DNA from: a virus
IMG/VR virus record: IMGVR_UViG_3300008120_001356
Location: 1 to 33,977 of that record
DNA length: 33,977 bases
Reading direction: 5' to 3' (one strand)
In this document: one piece after another, positions 15,946-22,911 of the stretch
Position numbering within the stretch: the first letter of the stretch is position 1
Layout of the letters: every line of letters starts with the position of its first letter
Notes under the pieces: model-generated
The model's input: only the letters and a program-made list of their open reading frames with translations
The model's database searches: none
Told to the model about the DNA's origin: nothing
Position numbers and translations under genes: made by a program

Positions 15946-16731
15946 ATGATCGTAGGCTTAGACATCGGCAGATCAAGTGTCAAAGTGTTCACTGGCGACA
16001 AAATGGAACAGTTTCCCTCATATCTGGGCGAGTGGCGCAAGCGGAAACTCTCCTCTGAACACAAGGACGACATCGAGGTGGAGTTCCAAGGGGAAAAATA
16101 CTTTGCCGGCACGCTCGCACAAAATGAAAGTGAGTTTGCGCGCTCCATGATGACAGAGGAGAAAGCCCACGCTGACACTCTCCTGCTCGCCCTGGTCGCA
16201 CTCCACCGCGTGACCACAGAGGCCAACATCATCACAGGGCTTCCTGTCTACCTGCATGATACGGAAAGGAAAAACGCACTCAAGCAACTCCTGAGAGGCA
16301 ATGGAAAGTGGGACATCACCGTCAACGGAGTCAAGAAAACCATCTCCGTGCCGCGGATTGAAGTGGCGGTAGAAGGTGGCGCGGCGTTCTGGTCATCTCC
16401 ACGGGACGGCCTCGTCAGAGTCATCGACGCAGGTAGCAGGACCGTGAATTATGTCACTCTCAAGGACAAAAGATACGTGGATCGCGACTCTGGCACTCTC
16501 CCTTTTGGCTTTGGCACCACCATCTCAGGCGACCTCCGTCAAATGGCCGCACGTATCGCAGGGGAACTGGGGAGAAAATGGCGAGAGACGGATGCCGTTC
16601 TTGTCGCTGGTGGCAGGGCGGAGGAGCTAGCAAAGGAATTGAAGCAATATTTCCCACAGACTGAGTGCTTCGTGAACCCACTTTTTGCCAACGCCATCGG
16701 CTACTACCGAATAGGACGGAAACTCCTATGA
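15946..16731 (+). CDS. parM: ParM-like actin-family segregation ATPase
   Basis: Actin-like protein that forms filaments to push plasmid copies apart. All three nucleotide-binding motifs are visible: phosphate-1 GLDIGRSSVKV at residues 4-14 (Asp6), phosphate-2 VIDAGSRT at 159-166, and adenosine motif VLVAGGRAEEL at 218-228. IITGLP at 95-100 is also typical of ParM and Alp proteins. At 261 residues it is shorter than R1 ParM (320). AGGGGTGAT precedes the ATG. It overlaps the parR-like gene by ATGA, and repeat arrays lie on both sides, the usual layout of a type II partition system. Confidence 0.85.
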   Translation: MIVGLDIGRSSVKVFTGDKMEQFPSYLGEWRKRKLSSEHKDDIEVEFQGEKYFAGTLAQNESEFARSMMTEEKAHADTLLLALVALHRVTTEANIITGLPVYLHDTERKNALKQLLRGNGKWDITVNGVKKTISVPRIEVAVEGGAAFWSSPRDGLVRVIDAGSRTVNYVTLKDKRYVDRDSGTLPFGFGTTISGDLRQMAARIAGELGRKWRETDAVLVAGGRAEELAKELKQYFPQTECFVNPLFANAIGYYRIGRKLL

Positions 16732-16931
16732 AAAACTTCAAACGGATGCACATCGTGTTCAATTTAGACAATCCGCACCAGAGAGACCTTTACGAATGGT
16801 GCATGAGTCAGTCAACCAACTTCTCAGGCTTCGCTCGCTCGGTTCTCTTCGCCTACAAGGAACGCACTCCCTCCACTCCAGTCATCACTCACTCTTCCGA
16901 CGACTCTTCCGCGATGGCTGACCTGCTCTAA
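16728..16931 (+). CDS. parR: ParR-like centromere-binding adaptor
   Basis: 67 residues: MKNFKRMHIVFNLDNPHQRDLYEWCMSQ, then NFSGFARSVLFAYKE and a polar tail ending in hydrophobic MADLL. The short N-terminal strand plus two helices fit a ribbon-helix-helix DNA-binding fold as in pSK41 ParR, and the C-terminal tail is where ParR proteins touch ParM. The start overlaps the parM stop (ATGA). The assignment rests mainly on position and fold pattern. It would bind the repeats before parM or those at 16895-17018 and probably repress the operon. Confidence 0.65.
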   Translation: MKNFKRMHIVFNLDNPHQRDLYEWCMSQSTNFSGFARSVLFAYKERTPSTPVITHSSDDSSAMADLL

Positions 16932-17018
16932 TCCGACTCATATTCCGACGCGGAATTTCAATCGGACACGAAAAACCCACTTATACCAACACTTTTGACC
17001 ATTTTTCTCCCTTCCGAC
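16895..17018 (+). repeat. TTCCGAC repeats after parR (possible second centromere/operator)
   Basis: TTCCGAC occurs at 16895-16901, 16943-16949 and 17012-17018, with ATCCGAC at 16931-16937 and the inverted form TCGGA at 16962-16966. Most lie in the 130 bases between parR and the FtsK-like gene. Irregular spacing makes this weaker than a classic iteron array. Confidence 0.4.
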
Positions 17019-17028
17019 TTTGCAAAAC

Positions 17029-17042
17029 TATCCTAAAGGATA
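17029..17042. promoter_or_regulatory. 14-base palindrome before the FtsK-like gene (possible operator)
   Basis: TATCCTAAAGGATA is a perfect inverted repeat lying 21 bases before the ATG of the ATPase gene. No clear promoter is seen, but TTTGCAAAAC and TATTTAAT flank it. It may be a regulator's binding site for the ftsK-relaxation-pilin operon. Confidence 0.4.
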
Positions 17043-17063
17043 CCTATTTAATGGAGGTGGCGC

Positions 17064-18341
17064 ATGCTTATAGAAATCATCGGCTCATTAGGAGCGGCTG
17101 GACTCCTCACATACACTCTCGTTGAGCAAAATGCCTCCCTCACCGACGCAGGCAAGATTCAGCGGGTGGCAAACAACTGCGGACTCACGATCACGGAGAA
17201 GGGACGCAAGCAAACCATTCATCTCCTGCGAAAAAGTCGCCATGCGTGGGGGAGCGAGTACGTCTACCGCATCCCGTTGGGACTCTCGTTTGACGATGTC
17301 CAGAGGAAAAAATCCCACATCGAGGATGGACTCAATCACAAGCGCGGAGTCTTGGACTTAACTTTGGACGATTTCCTGTCCCTCGACCTTAAATCTGACA
17401 TCCTGACGCAGATCAGGAAGCTCCTGACGTCTACGAAGCACAAAAAAGAGATAATAATGGAGTATGACGGCACCTTGAAAATCAAAGTTTACCACGACCC
17501 GATGCCCGAGCGAGTCAATTTTCACTCTGGCAAGGACTGGAAAGTGTGCGTCGGCGTCTCTCGGGAGGGTCTCGTGTATCACGACTTTGAAATGATACCT
17601 CACATGGTAGTCGCGGGGATGACTCGATATGGAAAATCGGTGTTCCTGAAGAACATTATCACCAGTCTCATCAGTCAACCCATCACCTTTACCCTTGTCG
17701 ACTTAAAAGGCGGCCTCGCGTTTAATCGGTTTGTCAGCGTCTCCAAAGTGGAAACGGTAGCATCTGACGTATCGGAAACACTGACAGCTCTACGGGGCAT
17801 TTCTGACGCTCTCAAGAGCAAGCAGAAAGAGTTGCTCAAGATGAAAAAAGAGGATGTGAAAGAGTCTAACGACCGCTCCAGACACTTTATCATCATCGAC
17901 GAGGGCGCGGAAATCGCGTCACAAGGCGAAACCAATGCGGAAAGAAAGAAAATGAAAATCGAATGCGAGCAAATCCTTGGAGAGATTGCACGTATCGGCG
18001 GCGCATTAGGTTACAGGCTCATCTTTGCCACTCAATACCCTACGGCCGACACTCTGCCCCGTCAGGTCAAGCAGAATGCCGATGCCAGACTGTGCTTTCG
18101 TCTCCCGACGGAGACGGCCTCTAGGGTGGTGCTAGACGACTCTGGAGCGGAGTCCTTGCCACTTATCAAAGGGAGAGCTATCTACCGAACTGACCGTGTC
18201 ACCATCGTGCAGACGCCATACGTCGAAAACAACTATATAGATGAGGCGATACGTCCCTATATTGTCATCAAGCCTCGGAAGGAGGAGCATGCGAAACCAC
18301 GAGAGAGACGAGAGCATTCTCTTATCATTGAAGAGACTTGA
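17064..18341 (+). CDS. FtsK/SpoIIIE-HerA type DNA-translocase ATPase
   Basis: 425 residues. One hydrophobic segment lies at residues 3-20. The ATPase core has Walker A GMTRYGKS at 185-192, the LVDLKGG strand at 211-217, Walker B HFIIIDE at 274-280, and the IFATQYPTADTLP sensor strand after it. This is the layout of FtsK-like coupling proteins of mobile elements (Tn916 Orf21, ICEBs1 ConQ) and of the FtsK-like genes found after the endolysin in Bacillus phages such as W-beta and Gamma. It probably pumps double-stranded DNA at the membrane or recruits DNA to a partner. GGAGGTGGCGC precedes the ATG. It overlaps the relaxation gene by 53 bases. Confidence 0.85.
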   Translation: MLIEIIGSLGAAGLLTYTLVEQNASLTDAGKIQRVANNCGLTITEKGRKQTIHLLRKSRHAWGSEYVYRIPLGLSFDDVQRKKSHIEDGLNHKRGVLDLTLDDFLSLDLKSDILTQIRKLLTSTKHKKEIIMEYDGTLKIKVYHDPMPERVNFHSGKDWKVCVGVSREGLVYHDFEMIPHMVVAGMTRYGKSVFLKNIITSLISQPITFTLVDLKGGLAFNRFVSVSKVETVASDVSETLTALRGISDALKSKQKELLKMKKEDVKESNDRSRHFIIIDEGAEIASQGETNAERKKMKIECEQILGEIARIGGALGYRLIFATQYPTADTLPRQVKQNADARLCFRLPTETASRVVLDDSGAESLPLIKGRAIYRTDRVTIVQTPYVENNYIDEAIRPYIVIKPRKEEHAKPRERREHSLIIEET

Positions 18342-18882
18342 CTATCTATCACGGAGTCAGCTCCAGAAGCTCCATCAATTAGGAGGCGAGAGGAACGCAC
18401 GCAGGGTCATGGCGTCGCTCTCAGAGTATCTCCACAGCTTCCGCGGCGACAATGGGGAGAGCATCTACTATTTGACCAAGGCTGGCCGTGAGCGAGTGGG
18501 GGCGGATAAAGTGAGGGCTAAGCTAGCGGATGCGAATCACTATCTGATGCGAAGCGATGCGTATCTATTTTTTAAGGCAAGCGACTGGAAAAATGAGATG
18601 AAATTCACGATCCCAGGAACGGTGCAGGTCATCCCAGATGCTTATTTCCTACTCAATATGCGTAGATATTTTCTCGAAATTGACAATCTGCAAAGTTTGT
18701 CCAAAAACAAGGAAAAGCTGGAAAAGTATCGCAAGCTCAAGGCCTCTAATCTCCTACAAGAGCGACTCCGATACTTTCCGACCCTGATATGGGTGACCTT
18801 GACGGAGACCAGAAAAAAACATCTTGAAAATTGGTCAGAAGGCTTAGAATCGAAAATATACTTATGGAAAGAAATTAAATAG
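18289..18882 (+). CDS. Replication-relaxation family protein
   Basis: 197 residues. The N-terminal 60 form a winged-helix unit (ESILLSLKRLDYLSRSQLQKLHQLG, NARRVMASLSEYLHSF) and SIYYLTKAGRERVG. The C-terminal half has IPDAYFLLNMRRYFLEIDNLQSL, whose PDAxFxL...FLEID looks like a restriction-type nuclease strand. Family members are found on plasmids and Bacillus phages next to FtsK-like ATPases; a nicking or regulatory role is assumed, not proven. The start is the ATG after GGAAGGAGGAG at 18280-18288, inside the end of the ATPase gene, showing an operon. Confidence 0.75.
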   Translation: MRNHERDESILLSLKRLDYLSRSQLQKLHQLGGERNARRVMASLSEYLHSFRGDNGESIYYLTKAGRERVGADKVRAKLADANHYLMRSDAYLFFKASDWKNEMKFTIPGTVQVIPDAYFLLNMRRYFLEIDNLQSLSKNKEKLEKYRKLKASNLLQERLRYFPTLIWVTLTETRKKHLENWSEGLESKIYLWKEIK

Positions 18883-18893
18883 GAGGAGATATT

Positions 18894-19313
18894 ATGAATG
18901 TGACAATGGGCGTCAAAGGTGGCGAAAGAGTCTCGTTGACTCAAGTGGAGGCCATCATCATGGAGAAAGTGAAGCTCGACCCGAAGCTAGGCAGAATCGC
19001 GGGACTACTCCCTCTGGGCATACTGGTCACATCTATCCCTCATCATGCTTTCGCGGCTCCAGAGGCGGTGCCAGTGATAGGGGGAGCCATCAAAGACAAA
19101 ATCATCCACTCGTTTGACCCGCTGATCGACCTTATCCAAGCGTTGGCGTTTCCGATCGCTGGCGTCATGATCGCAGGGGGATGTCTGTTTATCATGGTGG
19201 GCAACCGCGAGCGGGGGATGCAGATGCTCCAAAATGCGGCGATAGGTTATATCCTTGTCCAACTGTCACCTTTGATGTTAGACTTGCTGGTAGGCATCGG
19301 CCAATCGGTATAA
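18894..19313 (+). CDS. VirB2/TrbC-like pilin-type small membrane protein
   Basis: 139 residues. A long N-terminal part ends in GLLPLGILVTSIPHHAFAAP, a probable signal or anchor with an AFA-A cleavage site near residue 54. Two further hydrophobic helices follow (LIDLIQALAFPIAGVMIAGGCLFIM, AAIGYILVQLSPLMLDLLVGI), joined by a short basic loop GNRERG. This is the plan of TrbC/VirB2 pilin subunits of type IV secretion systems. No other secretion genes are in the window. AGGAGGAGAT precedes the ATG, 11 bases after the relaxation gene, so it is in the same operon. Confidence 0.6.
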   Translation: MNVTMGVKGGERVSLTQVEAIIMEKVKLDPKLGRIAGLLPLGILVTSIPHHAFAAPEAVPVIGGAIKDKIIHSFDPLIDLIQALAFPIAGVMIAGGCLFIMVGNRERGMQMLQNAAIGYILVQLSPLMLDLLVGIGQSV

Positions 19314-19361
19314 TACAGTCAGCGATGGTTATCCTCCCCGAATCGTCGGTGAGTGTACTCA

Positions 19362-20762
19362 TTAAGCTTTCCAGATGATGGAGATTTCTTTCCCATCCTT
19401 GACCTCGATTCGTTTCACCAGTTGGGCCAATGCTCGCTTGAGTTCCAAGCGATTGTCAGTTTCGACGTATGACTCAAAAACTCGATTCTCGTGAGCGGCG
19501 ATGGAGCGGATCAACTCTTCCCGCTCTTTTTCTAGTCGAGTGCGAGCTTTTTTCAAATCATCTGCGGTGATGAGTTCATTCTCGTAGGCTTCAATCTGCT
19601 TTTGCCATCGCGATTCAATCTTTTCCAGTTTGTTCTTGAGCAGGTCTTTCTCGACGATGTCCACAGGCTCGGCCTTAAAATATTCAATCTCACTTGGGTC
19701 CGCGTCGGAGATTCGTTTCCATTCGGTCAAGACAAGAGGTTCGATTTCCTCTCTGTGGACAAAGTGATGGAAGCAGTTTCCTCGCTTGTTGTAGCCTTCG
19801 CAAAGGTACTTGTGATAGACCTTTCGATTCTGGTTAAGGTTCTTGCGTACAGTTCTGCCCACCATCTTCCCACCACAATGGACGCAGACGACGAGACCTG
19901 ACAAGAGGTAGTTGTCGGATGCAAAATGCTTCCTTGCTCCTGTTTTACGTGCGTAGAGGATCTGGTTGGCTTTCTCGAACATTTCCTTTGAGATAATCGG
20001 CTGGTGATGATCTTCGATGACAATCCACTCCTCTGATGGCCTTTTGACTTGAGACTTTCCCTTGCGATATTTTCTGTTATAAATGAAAGTCCCTGTCAAT
20101 GCTTCCAGTTTCATCAAGTCGCGGATTCTGCCCTCTGTCCACGCTTTTCCACCTTTAGACAGGATGCCAAGCTGATTAAGTTTAGCAGAGATCGCGAGAG
20201 GACCGAGAGACTCATTGAGAAACCAGTCAAAGATTTTCCTCACGATCAGCGACTCCTCGACGTTGATGCGATACTCCCCATCAACGACCTCATACCCGTA
20301 AGCAGCCTTCCCGATCAGGCGATTCTTCCGAGCAAGCGAGCGAAGGTTTTCCTGCACTCTTTCACGGTTCCGCTCCCGCTCAAACTCCGCGACTGCTCCC
20401 AGAACCTGCAAAGTGAGCTTTCCCGCGGCGGTTGACGTGTCGAAGGATTCAGACACAGACGCATAAGCCACAGAGTGCTTCTCGAAAAACTCCACGATGG
20501 ACAAAATATCTGAAAGTTTCCGCGATAGCCTGTCCAATTTAGTCGTGATGATGACGTCAAAGTCTTTCACGCTCTCCAAAAGCCTCTGTAAGTTTTTCCT
20601 GTTCAAGTCCTTTGCAGAATACCCATCATCAATGAAAACCTGCGGTGACTGCCATCCCATCGCTTTACAATAGGCTCTGCCTCTCTCCTCTTGCTCTTCT
20701 AGTGAGTTTCCTTGCTTGGCTTGCTCCTCTGTCGAAACTCGTACATATAGGGCTGTTCTCAT
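19362..20762 (-). CDS. int: Large serine recombinase (phage integrase)
   Basis: 466 residues that integrate and excise the prophage between attP and attB. The catalytic domain starts MRTALYVRVSTEEQAKQG with nucleophile Ser10 and has TTKLDRLSR at 73-81 and FDTSTAAGK around 107-115. The recombinase domain follows (AYGYEVVDG, TGTFIYNRKYRKG). A zinc ribbon has Cys293, Cys296, Cys321 and Cys330, then a coiled coil near 365-425. The start at 20762 has CAGGAGACGAC before it and is preferred over the longer frame. It is transcribed against the pilin gene. attP should flank the gene, but I could not place it. No recombination directionality factor is recognisable. Confidence 0.93.
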   Translation of the reverse strand: MRTALYVRVSTEEQAKQGNSLEEQEERGRAYCKAMGWQSPQVFIDDGYSAKDLNRKNLQRLLESVKDFDVIITTKLDRLSRKLSDILSIVEFFEKHSVAYASVSESFDTSTAAGKLTLQVLGAVAEFERERNRERVQENLRSLARKNRLIGKAAYGYEVVDGEYRINVEESLIVRKIFDWFLNESLGPLAISAKLNQLGILSKGGKAWTEGRIRDLMKLEALTGTFIYNRKYRKGKSQVKRPSEEWIVIEDHHQPIISKEMFEKANQILYARKTGARKHFASDNYLLSGLVVCVHCGGKMVGRTVRKNLNQNRKVYHKYLCEGYNKRGNCFHHFVHREEIEPLVLTEWKRISDADPSEIEYFKAEPVDIVEKDLLKNKLEKIESRWQKQIEAYENELITADDLKKARTRLEKEREELIRSIAAHENRVFESYVETDNRLELKRALAQLVKRIEVKDGKEISIIWKA

Positions 20763-20797
20763 GTCGTCTCCTGTCAGTTTTTGTCGGTAAATGCACA

Positions 20798-20826
20798 TTG
20801 CAAAATAGAACGCACATTCGTATAAT
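20798..20826 (+). promoter_or_regulatory. Strong plus-strand promoter between integrase and repressor
   Basis: TTGCAA, 17 bases, TATAAT. It points towards the small frame at 20858 and against the repressor gene. The perfect inverted repeat TACAACTTGTA at 20832-20842 covers the predicted start of transcription, so the promoter is probably repressed. Confidence 0.7.
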
Positions 20827-20831
20827 TTGAG

Positions 20832-20842
20832 TACAACTTGTA
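20832..20842. promoter_or_regulatory. Candidate repressor operator TACAACTTGTA
   Basis: An 11-base perfect palindrome with central C. The half-site TACAA recurs at 21272-21276, 21314-21318 and 21349-21353 around the repressor and cro starts, which suggests that all four are targets of the phage repressor. Confidence 0.6.
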
Positions 20843-20857
20843 AAGGAAGTGAATCTA

Positions 20858-21034
20858 TTGGAGATTGAAAAGATGATTTTGGAGTTACAAGGCAGTCACA
20901 ATTTGACGAAAGAAAAGCTTATTCAGATTGTTTTTGAGAATTTAAGACAACCTTTATTAAGTCGATCAGAATCTCCTTGTTCCTCGGAATCGTCAGATCA
21001 ACTCCAGTCTGCTGGACGATATCCCTCAAAATAG
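20858..21034 (+). CDS. Small protein convergent with the repressor gene (doubtful)
   Basis: A frame of 58 residues from TTG 20858, or 61 from GTG 20849, after AAAGGAAGTG and a strong promoter. The first 30 residues (EIEKMILELQGSHNLTKEKL) look like real protein. From base 20919 on it is antisense to the repressor gene and looks like a shadow (SRSESPCSSESSDQLQS). It could be a true small regulator, the remains of a longer gene, or just an antisense RNA leader that lowers repressor levels. Confidence 0.35.
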   Translation: MEIEKMILELQGSHNLTKEKLIQIVFENLRQPLLSRSESPCSSESSDQLQSAGRYPSK

Positions 21035-21251
21035 TCTCAGTTATATTCTTATCCTCGTGACCATACATAATCCACTCCACAGAGACTCCGTAGATCTTCG
21101 CCAGCTGAAACAAAGTTTCGCTGTCTGGCTCCGCGGTATCAAGTTCATGCTTGGAGATTGTTGTGGAGTGGACTCCTAGCTTGTCTGCTATCTGCCTTTG
21201 AGTGTACCCCTTTTGACCCCTTGCCTGCTTCAATCTCTGACCTATCGACAT
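20919..21251 (-). CDS. Phage repressor, XRE/cI-like
   Basis: 110 residues. The helix-turn-helix fills residues 1-60: MSIGQRLKQARGQKGYTQRQ, IADKLGVHSTTISKHELDTA and ETLFQLAKIYGVSVEWIMYG. The C-terminal part (residues 65-110) is a short helical region without a peptidase domain, so it is not a LexA-type self-cleaving repressor. ATG at 21251 follows AGGTGATAAT and is preferred over the longer frame. It is divergent from the cro-like gene, with TACAA sites between. No ImmA-type protease is present, so how it is inactivated is unknown. Confidence 0.85.
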   Translation of the reverse strand: MSIGQRLKQARGQKGYTQRQIADKLGVHSTTISKHELDTAEPDSETLFQLAKIYGVSVEWIMYGHEDKNITETILRDIVQQTGVDLTIPRNKEILIDLIKVVLNSQKQSE

Positions 21252-21271
21252 ATTATCACCTGACTCAATTT

Positions 21272-21355
21272 TACAACTTTGAATAGTTTTCTGATAGTAC
21301 ATGAAATAATTTCTACAATAATCACGAATTAAGTAGAAAATTGTTCTTTACAACT
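21272..21355. promoter_or_regulatory. Operator region between repressor and cro (three TACAA sites)
   Basis: TACAACT is found at 21272-21278 and 21349-21355, and TACAA at 21314-21318. The starts are 42 and 35 bases apart. The last overlaps the -35 box of the cro promoter, and the first is just before the repressor's ribosome site. This fits a switch that both represses cro and controls its own gene. Confidence 0.55.
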
Positions 21356-21375
21356 AGAAAAATTATCTATATTAT
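21347..21375 (+). promoter_or_regulatory. Early promoter in front of the cro-like gene
   Basis: TTTACA, 17 bases, TATTAT. The -35 box overlaps an operator-like TACAACT. It would drive the whole early operon from 21420 on. Confidence 0.6.
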
Positions 21376-21419
21376 AGACATATGGAAATATTTTTATACA
21401 TGAATCGAGGTGAAAATTG

Positions 21420-21662
21420 ATGAACGCTGACGTTTTGGTTAAGTATCAGAAAAAGAAAAATTTAACGTCAACTCGTGTTAGTTTAGCTCTTGGCAAGCAT
21501 CCATCGTGGTTTGCCAAGGTTACCAGCGGCAAGACTCAGTTGAGATCGGAGTATATCAAGCCATTATCAGATTTGTTTGGTGTCAGACCTGAAAAGTTGG
21601 TGAAAGAGTATTTTTTAGCTCCCGAAGTAGAAAAAATTTCTACAATTAATGACGAAAACTAG
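21420..21662 (+). CDS. Cro-like XRE-type DNA-binding protein
   Basis: 80 residues with a helix-turn-helix in MNADVLVKYQKKKNLTSTRV, SLALGKHPSWFAKVTSGKTQ and YIKPLSDLFGVRPEKLVKEY. It is the first gene of the rightward early operon and divergent from the repressor, the usual place of cro. GAGGTG precedes the ATG at 21420 by seven bases. The region is AT-rich compared with the structural genes. Confidence 0.75.
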   Translation: MNADVLVKYQKKKNLTSTRVSLALGKHPSWFAKVTSGKTQLRSEYIKPLSDLFGVRPEKLVKEYFLAPEVEKISTINDEN

Positions 21663-21692
21663 CTCATATGTTTTACAAAGGGAGAGGATGCC

Positions 21693-21812
21693 ATGCTCGT
21701 GCTTGTGGGAAATTTCATCGAAAAGGATGGGCAGCTAGTCAAAGTTGATTATGTGCCGAACGCCAAGAAGTTGTGGCTTGAAGCTAACAGGAAGAAGGAG
21801 GAGAAGAAGTGA
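21693..21812 (+). CDS. Small hypothetical protein (39 residues)
   Basis: MLVLVGNFIEKDGQLVKVDY and a helical, Lys/Glu-rich end (KKLWLEANRKKEEKK). GGGAGAGG precedes the ATG, and the stop overlaps the GTG of the next gene (GTGA), which supports translation. A short beta-hairpin then helix is predicted by eye. Function unknown; an excisionase or small regulator would be possible at this place, but nothing specific shows it. Confidence 0.6.
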   Translation: MLVLVGNFIEKDGQLVKVDYVPNAKKLWLEANRKKEEKK

Positions 21813-22051
21813 CGAAAGGGCAACGCAAGATCATCAGAAAGATTGAGAAGCTTGAAGATATGCTGCTCGAAGGCAACCTCAACATCGAAGAAAAAATCAA
21901 CACAGCTCACAGCCTCACCATCAATCTCAACAGTTTCAGCGACGAGTATGACGGCAACACAGCGATTCACTTTCAATTCAAGACGGAGCAGGAACTGAAC
22001 AGCCTCATCATCGCCATCAACGAAGCGTTCGAAAAGGAGGTGAGGAAATGA
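21809..22051 (+). CDS. Hypothetical early protein (80 residues)
   Basis: Starts with GTG at 21809 after GGAGGAGAAGAA. Helical, charged N-terminus (KGQRKIIRKIEKLEDMLLEG), then INTAHSLTINLNSFSDEYDG and a helix at the end. It overlaps genes on both sides by four bases. I do not recognise a family. Confidence 0.6.
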   Translation: MTKGQRKIIRKIEKLEDMLLEGNLNIEEKINTAHSLTINLNSFSDEYDGNTAIHFQFKTEQELNSLIIAINEAFEKEVRK

Positions 22052-22911
22052 TTCACTTACAAATATCTAATGATCTTAACGTGATCTCGGCCGAGATAAA
22101 TAGTTACAAGCAAGTAGCAGGTCAGTCTATATTTGAAATTGGTAGACGCTTGAAATATGTCAGAGACAACGATCTAGCTCATGGCCAGTGGGAGAAATGG
22201 TGCAAAGAGTCTCTAAATTTTACAAGTAGGCATGCTAACAGATTTATAAAAGTTTATGAAACCTTTTCAAATCGGACGTTGACGTACGATTTGGGTGTAG
22301 ACATGCTTTACATTTTGTCCACCATGCCAGAAGAGCAAAGGGAACAACCTCACACTATCCCAAGTACTGGAGAAACCAAAACTGTTGATGAAATGACAGT
22401 CAGGGAGATGAGAGAAGTCAAGCAAGCATTAAAGCAAGCAGAAGAAAGAGCAGAGAAGGCAGAAAAGAATTTGGAAGAACGACCAGAAAAAATCGTGCTG
22501 CGTGAGGATAAGTTTAAGATCACTCAACTGCAAACAGAAATTGACCGTCTCAAGAATGACTCCGAGATACTTAGAAAAAAAGTAGACCTCAACGAAAGGG
22601 AAGCGAACGAGTACAAAAAGTTAAAAGAGCAGATTGAATTTTTGAATAAAGAGAAAAGCGATCTGCACCGTCAAATTGAATCGGCCACAGCTTTATCGTC
22701 CTTGGTCGGCAAGATTGACCACTTTCTCAAAACAGAGCTGGCTCCGATCAGGTACTCACGAGTATTAGAAAGAATGGACAGCGAAGTAGCTCAAAAGAAT
22801 CTTACAGACATTTTAGACAGTGTGGATGCTTGGTCAAACGAAATGAGACAATTTTTACCAAAGAAAAATAGAATCCGTGTGGAGGTTATAGAACATGAGC
22901 GATTTAATTAA
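22048..22911 (+). CDS. DUF3102-type protein with long coiled coil
   Basis: 287 residues. Residues 1-120 match the DUF3102 phage domain (NVISAEINSYKQVAGQSIFE, GRRLKYVRDNDLAHGQWEKW, FTSRHANRFIKVYETF). Residues 125-215 are a continuous coiled coil (KQALKQAEERAEKAEKNLEE and on), followed by a helical end. The first domain looks like a ParB/KorB-like or HTH DNA-binding unit; its role is unknown, though the family is frequent in Bacillus phages and plasmids. AAGGAGGTGAGGAA precedes the ATG. Confidence 0.75.
   Translation: MIHLQISNDLNVISAEINSYKQVAGQSIFEIGRRLKYVRDNDLAHGQWEKWCKESLNFTSRHANRFIKVYETFSNRTLTYDLGVDMLYILSTMPEEQREQPHTIPSTGETKTVDEMTVREMREVKQALKQAEERAEKAEKNLEERPEKIVLREDKFKITQLQTEIDRLKNDSEILRKKVDLNEREANEYKKLKEQIEFLNKEKSDLHRQIESATALSSLVGKIDHFLKTELAPIRYSRVLERMDSEVAQKNLTDILDSVDAWSNEMRQFLPKKNRIRVEVIEHERFN

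Noticed and set aside
19314-19361. attP next to the integrase end
   Set aside because: The 48-base gap shows no convincing imperfect palindrome with a central dinucleotide. The gap on the other side (20763-20857) is equally possible, so no site was annotated.
19602-20435. Plus-strand frames inside the integrase gene (99 and 128 codons)
   Set aside because: Shadows of the integrase coding sequence without signals.
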